DNA of 64,000 nt, taken from the NCBI RefSeq assembly GCF_037975245.1, contig NC_092571.1, positions 6,922,501 to 6,986,500 on the forward strand. The letters are read 5' to 3'. Numbering within the stretch: position 1 is the first letter of the stretch; each line of letters opens with the position of its first letter. A program made the position numbers and the translations under genes. Source of the DNA: Apostichopus japonicus (Eukaryota; Echinodermata; Holothuroidea; Aspidochirotida; Stichopodidae). Below are positions 12,498 to 25,672 of this stretch, piece after piece. The notes beneath the pieces were generated by a model, which had not been told where the DNA came from, made no database searches, and saw only the letters and a program-made list of their open reading frames with translations.

Positions 12498-14294
12498 AGA
12501 ATATTATAGTGCAAGAAAAAAGAAAAATGTGAGTGTTAGCTATTAACATGCTTCTACAACTATTCGGATTTTCAAGATATTCGCATTTAAACATTTGTTA
12601 AATCTCTGTGATGCTCCTTTAAGATTAAATTGATGGCAATGACGGCTCCTCGGTGTAGGCCTATAAATGTTAAAGTTACTCTATTGTTTTATAAAATTGT
12701 GTAATATCTCAACCCCAAAAATGTTCTGTTAACTTCATATTATAACACACTGAGCATCAATAGGTGATATATAACACCATCTGTCCTTGACATGTTTGTC
12801 CTACATTGCAAACATATAATTTGAGGTCATAATAATCGTAGCCTTTGTTTTCTATTAATCTTGTCCTGTTGAAGTTAAGTTGAGCATGACGGTGACCATT
12901 TTTGGACTTTCCAAATTCTATTTGTTAACTTCTAAAAAGTTAGATTTGCAACCACCGAAAACCGGATTCATTGTATGTGGGGGTGTGCGTTTGTTTTGCT
13001 ATCTGACCGAGGACTTGATCAAAAGAATTTCAGGTCCTCGGTTGTGATTTCTAAAGAATCACCAAGTCCTCGGAAGAATTCTATTGTATGGGGTATTGTT
13101 AAGGTTACGGTACATGGATTTGAACAATGGAAAATACGATGGGGTCCTCGGTCTGAATGTAATACAAACATGTATGTGTGTGTGTGTGTTTAAAGGTGAT
13201 TAGTTCTAATTGTAAGTCAATGTTTGTAATGAATGTAGTATGAGACGCACGTTCATTGTTAGAAATACTAGGGCAATATTTATATACCAAACACCTCTAT
13301 GCCGCTTCTGTTGACTACACCAGTATAGTACGTACGAGTTTGAAATTAGTGCCAGGTATATGAAATGTTTTCACTTGCTTTGGACAGGAAAGTTAGATAT
13401 ATTTTAGTATATTTGAAGATAATATAATTTTTGCCTGCCATAGATTACATATGGTGGTATAAATACAACATAAGTCAACATAGTAAAAGGTATACGCATA
13501 GATGATTTTGTCATATTTCGCATGTTAATCTAGATTATTTTCTTTTACAATGATTCAAGTCGATTAACTGGGCTAATTCACTGATAAGCCACTATGTACT
13601 GACACACGATGTAACACATAATGAGGACCATATTCGATAGCATTGAAAACAAACGACCCAACACTGCACTTTCCAGTTAGATTCATTAACTGTTTAGCAC
13701 TTTTGTGAACAATAGAAAGCAAAAACAACAAAAAATCTTCTTTCCGCTCTTCTCGATAAAAATCGGACGGGAAGGTATTCTGATGCAAATCCGCAGTTTG
13801 TTTTCACAGCAACAGTGAATATTTCGGTTCCGAACCTCACTCGTAGTTGTAATTGGTTAGAGCTGTATATTTTAGGACTGACGTCATAATTGGAGGAAAC
13901 TGACCATGTTAATGTCTTCCTGGAGCAATGACAGTGGTTAGATTTGACCGAACACTCAAACCAAAAGAAAGAAAGAGTAAAAGGTGGAGAGAGAGGGGGG
14001 AAACAAGTTATATAAGTCAACGCTTAAAGCTGCTGAAGTGTACTTGGAAGGTAAATGGCGGCATCGGAATAGACAGAAGGTCGGGTATACACCTGAAAAT
14101 ACAGTTTAGCCGTCAATTATATCGGAAAGAGTAGGTTCGGCATTGAATTGCAAAGGTTTCTAGCGTGAAACTATATAATATGACATAAATCTGTAGTTAA
14201 CTCGGTCAACAATGCACTTCTTGTACGAGTAAACAGTGCTGTACGTGGCTAAGTTAGATTGAGGGATACCAGTTAGATGTGAGCTATATTATAC
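12498..14294. other. Gene-free stretch
   Basis: It contains a dispersed-repeat copy (12868-12920), a cluster of GTCCTCGG motifs at 13000-13160 and a short TG run near 13180-13191. No exon recognised. Confidence 0.5.
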
Positions 14295-14324
14295 CATGGA
14301 GCTATAACTGTTTATAGCTCCATG
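14295..14324. repeat. 13-bp perfect hairpin inside diverged direct repeats
   Basis: CATGGAGCTATAA pairs with TTATAGCTCCATG across a 4-nt loop. It lies in a run of diverged direct repeats that begin near 14264, 14356 and 14416 and share a variant of AGTTAGGTGTGAGCTATATT. There is no downstream T run or gene context to make it a terminator. Confidence 0.55.
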
Positions 14325-14868
14325 ATTATACCACCTGGTCGGAATCATTCGGCGGAGGAATATCTAGTTAGGTGTGAGCTATATTACTCCACCTATGGTT
14401 TCAATGATTGGGATGAGGGATATCCAGTTAGGTGTGATTTATAATTATTACAGCTTGTGGTGTTTGTTCGTCACTTCACCGAACCCTAGTATACTCGCCC
14501 ATGTACATAAAATGAAATGGTATATTATATTGCGGAATCCCCCGCCGCAGAGTGGCATCGTCGCAGATCCACAGTTGTATTTGTAATTTTTGGTCATTTT
14601 AACTTGATTAACTATTCACAAATGGAAAACCTCTTGCTGCGGAGTGCATCCAACCCCCCCCCCCATCCCGCACATGCATGCAAACCCCTCCCCCACCCAA
14701 TATCACTGCCCTGTATGAACAATTTTGTGCTGCGTTGTTACGTCACTTGAACCAGTCTTAAACTTTCATGTTTCATTTCAGCCTTTATTCCCAACCTTTT
14801 GGCAGGCTCAAATTTGATGTCGAGAAAGAGCTTTAACCGAAGAAGGAGCAAGTCTCTGTGATATTGAA

Positions 14869-15037
14869 CTTGTATGTATGTATTTTAGATCTCTCGAAGA
14901 AGCCTCATTGGCTTATCAAAGCCGCAAGCTGACCGAAGTCAGTCTCTTACATTCATATTCAACGTCCATGATTATGAATTGTTAGTTGTCAACAACTCTG
15001 TAACTGGACGACGTACATTAATCTTGGAGTGACTCGA
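14869..15037 (-). repeat. Dispersed SINE/LINE-tail-like repeat, copy A
   Basis: About 170 bp match 18361-18563 in reverse complement at roughly 90% identity. Shared landmarks are AAGAAGCCTCATTGGCTTATC, here abbreviated to its core CCTCATTGGCTTATC, then GTCAGTCTCTTACATTCAT and GGAGTGACTCGA. A TATG/TACA microsatellite at one end suggests a retroposon 3' tail, which would put the element on the minus strand here. No coding region was seen. Confidence 0.65.
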
Positions 15038-15068
15038 ACTAACTTGTGTTAGTCTTTACAATTTAGAC

Positions 15069-15517
15069 CAGGGGTTCCCTAACTGGGGCGCATGAACCCC
15101 CAGGGGGAGCGTGGGTCCATCCCAGGGGGTTCGTGAGACGTTTCTGCAATGCAAAACTAGAGTACTTTTTGTTGAATTAAAATCTGATATTTCATATAAA
15201 TTAGTAATGTACAAAAGTCGTACCTATCGACAAACTCTTTCCGCGTTCCATACGCATATGTTGCCATAGTAGTACCGTACCGTGTATGTGATAAATAACT
15301 GAATTATGAAACAGACAGTTACCAAATAAGTATTTGTTCATCTCTTGTTTTTATTTTTCATTTCAATATTACTCACATGAACTTGATCTTTTACGATGCA
15401 CTGTTATGCGTATTATAGTATAATAATAACTCAGATCGTGTCTCGAAAAGTTGGGGTTCGTGGACAACTCTGACATCCACAGGGGGTCCGTGGGGGGATA
15501 AAGTTAGAGCAACCCTG
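15069..15517 (-). mobile_element. hAT-like non-autonomous element, family C, copy 2
   Basis: The tips are CAGGGGTTCCCTAACT and AGTTAGAGCAACCCTG. The flanks ATTTAGAC at 15061-15068 and 15518-15525 are identical, a perfect 8-bp target duplication. It is the inverted relative of 12149-12489. The interior is AT-rich without an open frame of note. Confidence 0.88.
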
Positions 15518-15525
15518 ATTTAGAC

Positions 15526-18360
15526 TATTTTACTTGGTATGGGTGTCGTATGGCATCCTTTACGACAGTACAGTCTCGTCATCATGTGGCCCCACTGTCA
15601 GCTGCCAACCCTCCTCTGACTGGCGTGGGAGGAACCGAAGCTATATCATTCCTGCGATGTTAATGCAAAAACAGTGAGTAAGTGTGAGATCAGCTCAGTT
15701 ATGATAGTGCGCTGAACTTGCTTCTCTCGTGTCAATCATGAACTGAATACGGCGGTAGCACGCAACTATAAAATCGTCATTGCGCTGGCCGTCACCATCA
15801 ATAAGGACCCCGAGGGTGACGTCGAGGACCGTCCGTTTATTTCGTCGAGGTCCATTCTTGGTATCTTGACGGGTAAGTTGTATTTGTATTGCCCCATGAA
15901 CATGACACAAAGCTCAAGTTTCCTCGAAAAATGTCTAAACGTAATGAAAAACAAACAAAAGTACTGAAATAGGTGACAAAGGGGTATAAGATATTCGAAG
16001 TTTATCCACCGGTTTTTACATGGAGGTTCTGTTTTTACCTCCATGGTTTTTAGTATGTTCATAGGTCAGGTTTGACTAATAACGATTTCTGTTTAAACTT
16101 TCCTGCAAGAAAGTTTGTTTCGGATTTTTGCACACCGTCGAAAACCCCATGCAGCACTACATGGGTATAAGTGTTCGATATGCCAAAAACAAAGTGCATT
16201 TTGTTGTTTTAAATATAAATTTAAGAACACGAAATAAAAAAAAAATAACTTGACGATAAAACAAAAGCACATGTCTAACGAAAGTTATTACGATGTTTAC
16301 AATGTTACTGCGTAAATAAAACGTGTGAGAAGCCATGATGAAGCATTTTTTGCAATGATTTAATCACATACATTGTCGTGCTATATGTTGATATTGCAAC
16401 CGTGTATTACTTTCATTTCTTGTACTGTTTGTAAAAGGAACTGAACGAATAAAATGAAAACAGGGAAATTCTCACGACAGCATTTATGTGGTTTCCTATA
16501 ACGTTACACTCGTGTATTGTTGCATTTACTGTATTCTTAGTCATTTCTATGGCCCATAAATATGCTAGAAAGTCAAAGTAATGGTCACCCATGTTTAAAC
16601 TGCAAAGTACATGTTATTACCAGCCTCACATTACTTAACATGTTTTCGTCTCTGACACATTTCATTGGCTATTTAAATTCAACACATTATTCAAATTTAT
16701 ACTTCTCAAAGTCGGCAAGTAAATATGAAGATGCATAATCAAAAGTAAAGAACTTTTCAAAAACTTCTAGCAATATTTAACGCGCTTAAATTTTAGGGCC
16801 AGGACTGTTGACATTAAACCAAATTTAAGTATGAAGCTCAGTGTATCTTTTACGGTAAGCTCAATGACAGCACTACTCGTATATGTAGCATGCATATATC
16901 TGATCATACATTCTGCTAGTAACTGTTATGAGTTTAATTTAATCTGCGCGCGTTGTATAATAAGAGATAATCCTGTATACGAGATTTCAACACTATGACG
17001 TTGCATAGTTGCATCGTATCATGTATAGGCCTATCCATTGATCATCAACGTCCATTATTATCACTTCATTTTAATTGGTAATTTTAATTGGTATCTCCCT
17101 TTGGAAAATGATAAAGCAGGTTAAATAATGAACCGATATATGAGCCCCTCATGAGATGACAGTAATTGTACACTGGTCAATATAGGATTTATTTATAATG
17201 GTCTATTATCTACAACTCCTGCCCGAATACCAGTCAACATATAATAGGGCTGATCGATAACCACCTTTACAACCACATATAACCACCTGCATTGCCCTTT
17301 CTATTCCTTGCGGGCATAAAGTATAGTATCATAAGTGTGACCCACTATTAGGACAACAAGGCTTTCATTATGTAAAGTTACCGCAATTAGTGTTTCAGAT
17401 GAAAATGATGTTATTGTAAAGGAGAGTATGAAACTGATAAAACAGCTGGTTGCCCTGGTAACGTCCTTTGATATGACTGCACGTGTAATTGACATGTAAA
17501 GAGTCCATATCGTTACTTAAAAATTGCACCCTCGTCACCGACCATGCTTGAATTCGTACTTTATTTTCCCAAACAAACTTTCACACGTGTCCAATGTCTA
17601 AACCATGTTTCATAATAGACTTTCATAGTCCTATAACCTATATTTTACATGTATTGAAACGGTGCCAAGTTATTCATTGGTAGGCTATTTATCGCCTTAT
17701 TGAATATTTCGTGCCAGACGAAATAAGGTACATATGTTACTTGATATAAAACGACACCGAATTGGTTCAGTTGAAACAGGCCTAAATTAAATTATTACTC
17801 CAGTTTCAAGGTTGTACACATATTCTGCTAACGACATGTACAGCTACAAGCCGTGTCAACCGCAGGGCAATATGTAGGCCTACCTACTTTTCATGGCCTA
17901 TTTCAAGCTGTTTACTGTGGCTGTCTATGTATTGTCAGCACGTATTTGTTAACGTGGTGGGTCTATATATCTCTTTAAAGAATAAGATTATGAGACGAAT
18001 GATAGAGGTTAAAACTTCATCAGGAAGACGTAAAGCAGTGCATGATAACGGTGTTATAATGAGAGCGTTAATGTGACAACTAAAACCTCAAATTGTACAT
18101 CAATGCTCAACAAATGACCATCTTACAAGGTGACCTTGAACCGCAAACCATCGCGTTTTTAATGCCTTAACTTTATTACTGGTTACGGCCTGCATTTGGT
18201 ATCATGCCAATAGTCTTGTCTGGTCTCCGAGCTTCTAATGGCCACTGTGAAGACAAATATTACAATGTAGGAATGAGCTGTTTTGGGTGTGACAGTGTAG
18301 ATGTTTCTTGGAAAGATTAACCTTCCAATCATAACCTTCCAATCATACGTTCCCCAGTTT
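15526..18360. other. Gene-free stretch
   Basis: AT-rich, with one copy of the dispersed ~100-bp repeat (16541-16612, minus) and two TAGGCCTA palindromes (17026 and 17875). No exon recognised. Confidence 0.5.
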
Positions 18361-18563
18361 GAGTCACTCCAATATTAATGTATGTCGTCCGGTTACAGAG
18401 TTGTTGACAATTTACAATTCATAAGCATGGACGTTAAATATGAATCTAAGAGACTGACTTCAGTAAGCTTATTTTTTTTTTGATAAGCCAATGAGGCTTC
18501 TTCGCGAGTTCCTGCTTGCATGAGGATCTAATATACATATATACATACATATACATACATGGA
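18361..18563 (+). repeat. Dispersed SINE/LINE-tail-like repeat, copy B
   Basis: Reverse-complement partner of 14869-15037. It ends in a TACA-type microsatellite (about 18533-18560), as expected for a retroposon 3' tail. A T run replaces a short segment present in copy A. Confidence 0.65.
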
Positions 18564-20591
18564 CAAGGGTGACCATTATACGAACTTCTAGAATATTTAG
18601 GAGCAATCGACACACGAATATTTTTCTCACCCTTTACCCCATTCTCTTTTCTCAATTTCCACTCCCATTCACTCCCTCTCATCACCCATCGTACCCCACT
18701 CACCAACCCCTCCCCCCGCTACTACTCTTCTACTAAGGTACTGGTTATCCAGTGTGATGTGTTTATGATAGTCACGATAAAACACCAAGTAAAGGTAAGT
18801 CGGTGTCTATAACAGTACACTGACACCAAACATAGAGAATGCTCTTCCGATAACCTGTCAAACACCCTTGTACAGGCGCCCGGTCATTTTCTACAGTTAC
18901 TATATATCCAAACCTGAAGTTTTAATCATGGCACTAAATCTCGACAATTGCAAAAGAATACAAAACAACCTCACTCATACACACACTCGCACACCCTCTC
19001 GCCTGCATGACTGCAAAAGTAACGATTATCATCGAAACCAAAAAGCATAAGCGTATTTGCCAGTGTTTTATTTCTCAACTGTTGCCAAACTTAGTATGAT
19101 TTTACAACCTGTTGGTATTGATGATTCCATAGTAACATCACAACAATTAACTGTAAATCGACTAAGCTTTTCTTATATTCAGTCCCTCAGATAGTAACAC
19201 CTGTTTGTGGTGAACACCACTGTGCTTACATCATATGTTATAGCTTGGAAGTATCTCATATATGTACATATTTGTCATAGCAATTCAGTAAAACCCCATG
19301 GTAAAACTCACTCGGAAGTCCCAACAAAATTAGTGGCTATGTCCAGAGGAACCTGTGACTAACTCAAGCCTATAGTTAACAGTAATCAATTCCGCAACAA
19401 CTCTCTTGAGACGAACTCATAATACAGTCAAGATTTACGACTTATTTTGTAACCTGTACTCAGAATCTAAAACGAGATCAACTGTCATCAACTTGAAGCT
19501 TCGTAATTTTGAGCGATTCAAATATTATGATCAAGAACGGTGCAAAGTGGACTGACGGAAGTATATACCGGCGAGCAAAACGTTCGCCTTAATGATGAAG
19601 TCAGTTTGAAAAGATCGGTGGTGATCTTACGACCGGTGGAATAAATACAACAAACTTGATTTGATTGTAAGCATATGCATTTGTCTCACGTGTATAATGT
19701 TTCATAATTGTCAACTTTCGTTTAAAATAGTAAAGAAAAGTATAAAAATATATATTCTTTTTTAGTAACCGGCCCCCAAGCTATATATAGCTTATAGGGC
19801 CTCACCAAGTCTAAATCCGGCACTGCTTTTTGCACAACACTTAATTTCAAAAAAATTATGAAATTTATGTTATTGAATGTAACCACTGTTTTATGATCTA
19901 TAGAACGAGGATGCCTTGTTTAGGGTTTGGTCAAATTTATACAAACTATTAGTCCAATTGCAGAAAAATTCCTTTCATAGTTCTTTTTTATGTTATGTTT
20001 GAAGTGCAGTACAATTGAAATCGTCGTTAGGTATCATGCAAAAGGCATTTCAGAGTTTGTCCTCTGGTGACCTCATATGAAATTTGACCTCACAAGCAAC
20101 AGGATTCTTGTACGCAATATGGCAAATACATATACCATGTAGCCGATGAAAAGTATCTATGGTTTCTACCATGAGAAATCATGTTTTAAAGGTTTTCAGG
20201 CCTTGACAAACGTTTATAAATGTACTCGCTATTTGGCGACCGTGACTAAAAATCTACTCGCCAAAACGCAGAATTCACTCTCCACTATGACTGCTGTCCA
20301 AGTCTCCATAGTGCAGATCTACAATATCAATACTTTCTATGAACAAAAGGTTAGGCACGTAGGCAGATACTTGGTAGGCCTACTACGTAATTGCACATTG
20401 GAAAATGATGTTTCTGTGCGGTATGAAATTTAAACTTTTTTTCCACCAAAAGTAAGTGATGAACAAAGTAAAACATGTGTCAGAATCGTAAATAAGCAGC
20501 TAGGCCTACCGATAGTGTCTCAAACAAATAAAAAAAACATCTGCAAAATTACCTACGAAGATAACTTGGCTTCGGTTACATTAGGGCTCCA
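18564..20591. other. Gene-free stretch with a possible hAT fragment
   Basis: At 19766-19825 the minus strand reads CAGTGCCGGATTTAGAC followed by a G/C-rich patch, which looks like one end of a hAT-type element. No matching second end was found. Otherwise nothing. Confidence 0.4.
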
Positions 20592-20935
20592 CTAATAATA
20601 ATAATAATATAATAATAAATACTACTTATATAGCGCCTCCCAAAAATCTCGAAGCGCTGTACAGTAAAAAGAAAGTCAAAAACAGAAAAACCAGGCTAAG
20701 AAACCAAAAGATGCAAACTCAAAAAGATACGAAATACAATATACAGATAAAACAGCTAAGAGGATAAGACTATAGTAACCTACAAAAATAAAACAGGCTA
20801 AAAAGCAAACTAGTAACCATATAAAAAGAAGCAAATACTGTGACAGTTAAAAACAGCTAAAAAGGTAAGTTTTCAAATCTTTCTTAAAACGGTTAAGATG
20901 AGGTGCTTCACGAATTGGTCCCAACTATAGGCATA
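20592..20935. repeat. Dispersed repeat with ATA-triplet head and TATATAGCGCC motif
   Basis: An ATA-triplet microsatellite is followed by TACTTATATAGCGCCTCCC and GAAGCGCTGTACAG, then an A-rich body with repeated AACAGCTAA and TAAAAACAGC motifs. This combination is familiar from dispersed elements of marine animals. The class cannot be set from one copy. Confidence 0.45.
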
Positions 20936-21190
20936 CACTATACAGTAGCCATATGTATGCGCGAATCCTAATCCTATACAGTACATCACTGCTACTTTGA
21001 ACCGCTACTCGATTAGCGCGATTCGTACATTTCTCAATTATTTTTCTTTGTCATCCTTGTGAAATTTGCGTGCGATTCCTAAATACCGTTGTTGAGATAA
21101 CGTGTGTACCCAAAAGTGCGCGAACTTGAAGCAAACAGGAAATGTAATGTAATAGATCGTGTCGTCTACAAAATTGAGATGAATTATCAC

Positions 21191-21668
21191 CAGGGGCGTA
21201 TCCAGGATTTTCCACTAGGGGGGCGTCAGGCATGAATGATCGCCGTCCTGGGGGAGGGGTCTAAGGGGAGGGGTGGACAATTTTTGCTTTCGAAGAAGGG
21301 CTGAAATGCAAAATGGTGCCATATGTGATCCATTTTTCGACCTTAATAATAAGCAACATTTCCAGTAAATATGGACACAAAATGCACAATTTAGTATGGT
21401 TGGCATGTCACTTAGTGTTTATAGTGATAATACAAACACAATTACCATCTATGTTTCTAAAACTATTATGCCGCCGAACTTCGCCAGAAACCTTTTTCGC
21501 AAACAAAAAATAAAGCATACGGGAGGGGGGGGGGGGGGTTGAGCGATCACCGACATCTCACATAAAGGTCGTCATCAATTTTTTTTTTTTTTTGTGGCTA
21601 AACTTTTTTTTTTTTTGGTGACGGCCAATAGGGGAGCGCGCCTGTTGCGCCCCCTGGATACGCCCCTG
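21191..21668. mobile_element. hAT-like non-autonomous element with 5-bp target duplication
   Basis: Both tips read CAGGGGCGTATCCAGG in inverted orientation, a perfect 16-bp TIR. The flanks ATCAC at 21186-21190 and 21669-21673 are identical. Subterminal regions are G/C-rich, with a G run (about 21523-21538) and poly-T tracts (21579-21616). The 5-bp duplication matches the hAT5-type group as I recall it. The same tip and TSD length recur at 50628-52734. No transposase frame remains. Confidence 0.83.
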
Positions 21669-21673
21669 ATCAC

Positions 21674-23507
21674 ACACGGTCATTGTGGTATAAATAACTT
21701 CAAGACATGCATGATGAAGCAAAGTAGGACCCCTATATCCAATCCAATGCCAAAAGAAAGTGACAGTGATAGGCCTACATAAAGAAAAGCAAAACATTTT
21801 GCTGTCAGTGTGGAATAATGACATCACGCCTGTTTGCTTCAAGTTCACTTATCGTTCAAACTGTGACAATTTCAACTATCAATACTTTAATATCTCGAAA
21901 CGTAATGTAGGAGTTGCACGCAAATATTACCAGAGTGCTAATAATGTGTCCTTTCTCACTGCAGCAAAAAAAAAAAAAAAGATTTTCGTCTGAACGATCC
22001 TTTAAATGATCATGCATGCGACACCCCCCCCCCCAACCCCGCACACATAGATTAACCAGGGATTTGACTATACAATCATGAAACGGTTATCGCTCGGGCC
22101 TAATGTTCTTCAAACAATACAAAACTGCCCCACTATATTCAGTGCAATCATTTTCAGTTCAAAATATCTTTCGCATTAATAAGGTAGTGACAGGGGTGCT
22201 AACAAGTCTCATCACCTCAAGTATATGTTTTGATTCATAACTCTTATAGGTCAAAGGCTACCCCTCTACAGATTCATTGTTACTACTACATTCACTGGTA
22301 CTATGTTATATACATTTAAGCAAGTTGCTGCACAAGTGTCGTCTGTTATAGGAACATTTTCTTCAGTTTTGAACTTTGAACTCATTATGAAGCTGTAAAA
22401 TGCAGGTTGAATTTCAATACATGGCATCTTTATCATTGACGTTTGCGAAGATGTGTCACCGAGACACAAATCAAACCATGCATAGCAACCACGATCAAAA
22501 CTAATTGTATAATATATAACCCAGTACATGTCACTTTGTAATGTATATATATATATATATATGTATATATCTATATAAATATAATGTATATATATATATA
22601 ATGTATACGGTGTATGTCTATCTCATTTTCAACCTACATTCACGCAGCTGCAGAGGTTGTTTTTAACCTTGGTATGCTGATGTGAATTATAATGCAAAGA
22701 CGAGGAAATCCGTGTGATCCTTGCCAAGTTATCCTCCGTGAACCATGCTTCCAAACATCCTACGGCAGATTCACACAATTCCCTCGGCAAATAAAGGTTC
22801 ATAATAATAATAATCTATTGATTTCCTGATTACGTGTTCTATGGTCAATTGACTCAATTCATTATTTGCGTTTTTGGCGTCCAGTGTAAGTGACAGCCCC
22901 ATTACCTGCAGTTTAATTGGAATCTATGTTACAAACACAATTGACATGAGGTTCATGACCTTTTTTATTACCCATTCGAATAAAATCTTCAATCATGTCA
23001 TAAAATCAGTTTCAGCGATTGTTTGGTAAATGTTTGCTATAACTTAAGAGGGCACCAATGTGAACTGAATATTGAACGTATATAATGTCCATTCAACCCG
23101 TTTGTGTATGTTCAGTCGCTGACAAACACAATACTTACTTGTGGTGAGGCAACGTCCACCTCGTTAAGAGTTTATCTGTAGCAACTAGCAACAAACGATT
23201 ATGTCAGCTGACGATATTTCAATCTCGCCTGATATATAGTCAACAGCAACATTGAGTACAGTACAAAGCGTCCATATCCTTGGGCCCGAGCATGCGTGAA
23301 AAATACCAAATCATGCCATAGGTCAATTAGCATGGTTGCGGTTTTACACTAAACAGTCGAGGAACACTGCAGGTTGATACTGTGTCATCAAATGCAATAT
23401 ATTACCATTTGTATAGCATAACAAGAAGGAGCGGCCATTTTACTTCTTTTATCTTGGCTAAATCAAACGTCCTCGAAAGGTAATCGGATAAAAAAGTACT
23501 CAAACTC
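21674..23507. other. Gene-free stretch with TA microsatellite
   Basis: It contains an A run (about 21966-21980), a C run (22025-22034) and an imperfect TA microsatellite at 22543-22608. No gene or RNA recognised. Confidence 0.5.
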
Positions 23508-24446
23508 GTTACTCGGATTCTAAAAGAAGCTGTACTCGGGCACTGGTACTCGGATTCTAAGAGAAGCTATACTCGTGCACATGGTAATCGGATTCTAAGA
23601 GAAGCTGTACTCGGGCACTGGTACTCGGGTTCTAAAAGAAGCTGTACTCGGGCACTGTTACTCGGATTCTAAAAGAAGCTGTACTCGGGCACTGGTGCTC
23701 GGATTCTAAAAGAAGCTCTACTCGGAGACTGGTACTCGCAACCTAAAAGAAGCTATACTCGGGCACTGGTACTCGGATCCTAAAAGAAGCTGTACTCGGG
23801 CATTGGTACTCGGATTCTAAAAGAAGCTGTACCCGGACACTGGTACTCGGGTTCTAAAAGAAGCTGTACTCGGGCATTGTTACTCGGATTCTAAAAGAAG
23901 CTGTACTCGGGCACTGTTACTCGGATTCTAAAAGAAGCTGTACTCGGGCATTGTTGCTCGGATTCTAAAAGAAGTTGCACTCGGACACTGTTACTCGGAT
24001 TCTAAAAGAAGCTGTACCCGGACACTGGTATACTAGCATCCTTAAAGAAGCTGTACCCGGACACTGGTACTCGGATTCTAAAAGAACCTGTACTCGGGCA
24101 TTGGTACTCGGATTCTAAAAGAAGCTGTACTCGGGCACTGGTACTCGGATCCTAAAAGAAGCTGTACTCGGGCATTGGTACTCGGATTCTAAAAGAAGCT
24201 GTACTCGGGCACTGGTGCTCGCAACCTTAAAGAAGCTGTACTCGATAACTGTTACTCGGATTCTAAAAGAAGCTGTACTCGGGCACTGGTACTCGGATTC
24301 TTAAAGAAGCTGTACTCGGGCACTGGTGCTCGCAACCTGAAAGAAGCTGTACTCGATAACTGTTACTCGGATTCTAAAAGAAGCTGTACTCGGACATAGT
24401 TACTCGGATTCTAAGAGAAGCTGTACTTGGGCACTGGTGCTCGGAT
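23508..24446. repeat. 37-bp minisatellite, about 25 copies
   Basis: The unit begins TACTCGGATTCTAAAAGAAG and continues CTGTACTCGGGCACTGG. Copies vary at a few fixed sites (GGTAC/GTTAC, ATTC/GTTC/ATCC, GGGCACT/GGACACT/GATAACT). Each unit holds two TACTCGG motifs, so it may have arisen from a shorter ancestor. Copies are contiguous with no spacers, which excludes a CRISPR-like array. No open frame runs through it. Confidence 0.9.
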
Positions 24447-25263
24447 AACAAAACAAAAACCCAGCAGTCTGACTGTAGTAGGCCTACTCGATACTCGGAA
24501 TCGTAACTACTAGCAGGTTAAATTACTTGAACTCGACACTGGACCCGTTGCTAAAATCTGTATAGTCATGGAATGGGAAATTCAAGGCGCCACGAACGGG
24601 CAATGTTTTAGCAACCCATAGACAGAGTAGTGGTTCTTGGCTAATCAAAACGTTTACAGTATGTTTGACGAATTAAAGTATGTGTAGATTTATATGGAGT
24701 ATGTTAATAAAGGCACAATGGAGAGGTAATTTAGCGATAGAAGTGTTAAAAATTGAGAGACATTTTATGACACATCTGGCACCAGCAAGGGTAGTAGTGT
24801 CATCAAGGCAGTTGAGCTGAACATTTCTTTGGTGTTCTTCATATATATACAAATGATTTATCCACTGTGTAAAATAGTAGTTATCCACTGCGTAAAATAA
24901 TATTCTTACAAACAGGTTGCATATTGATGTTAATTCTAAACTGATGAGAACATTGACAACTAAGCAAACCTTCCAAATGTACTATATTTTAATTAACAGG
25001 ATCACCCGAAAAACAATATTAAGATTAAAGGATCCCCCACAAAACAATATTATAAGTAAGAAAGTCAAGCTTTTGAGCTGCCATGAATAAAACGTCAAAG
25101 TGATAACGTGCGTTTCGAAAAAGGAAATACATAAAATAATATTTGATCCTATGTTTTTTCTTGATTTTTTCCTAATGTACCACCGGTGCTGTTCATGGAT
25201 GAAATATGTCACTTGATGAAATAAAGATGGCAGTGATAGTTGTTAAAACTTGAACGAACTGTT
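24447..25263. other. Gene-free stretch
   Basis: Unique AT-rich sequence. Open frames are short and show no protein-like composition. Confidence 0.5.
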
Positions 25264-25271
25264 ACAGTTAG

Positions 25272-25664
25272 CAGGGGGTAGGCGCCGGGGGGGGGGGGCA
25301 CTGGGGGAAGGTGCCCCCACTTTTTTTCCAAATATGATGAAGAACTGTCTTTTGGATATCTTAAGAGTTGCTAATTTTAATATTTTATTTTAATTATTTA
25401 TTTTTAGTCTGTACATGCTATTTTTAAAATGGCATCCCATATCTTTTTGTAGCACGGATAACAATAAACAATCTCAATAAATGAAATATCAATGTTGCAG
25501 CGCACCATAATAGTATTGACAGCATACTAACACATCAATATATTTAAGTGATATGGCCGATGTGTATCGGTTTATAGCATAACGAGCGGTGGTTATGGAA
25601 AGAGAAAGTGCCCCTCTGATGTTGTGCCCCCCCCCCCCACTCTTTGGAAGGCTTCCTACCCCTG
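25272..25664. mobile_element. hAT-like non-autonomous element, family D
   Basis: The left tip is CAGGGGGTAGGCGCC and the right end GGCTTCCTACCCCTG, an inverted pair. The flanks ACAGTTAG (25264-25271) and ACTGTTAG (25665-25672) are an 8-bp duplication with one mismatch. A G run (about 25287-25298) and a C run (about 25627-25639) sit symmetrically inside the ends. The AT-rich interior has no coding capacity. Only copy in the window. Confidence 0.8.
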
Positions 25665-25672
25665 ACTGTTAG

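Noticed and set aside
23508-24446. CRISPR-like array
   Set aside because: Units are contiguous 37-bp repeats without variable spacers, in eukaryotic DNA.
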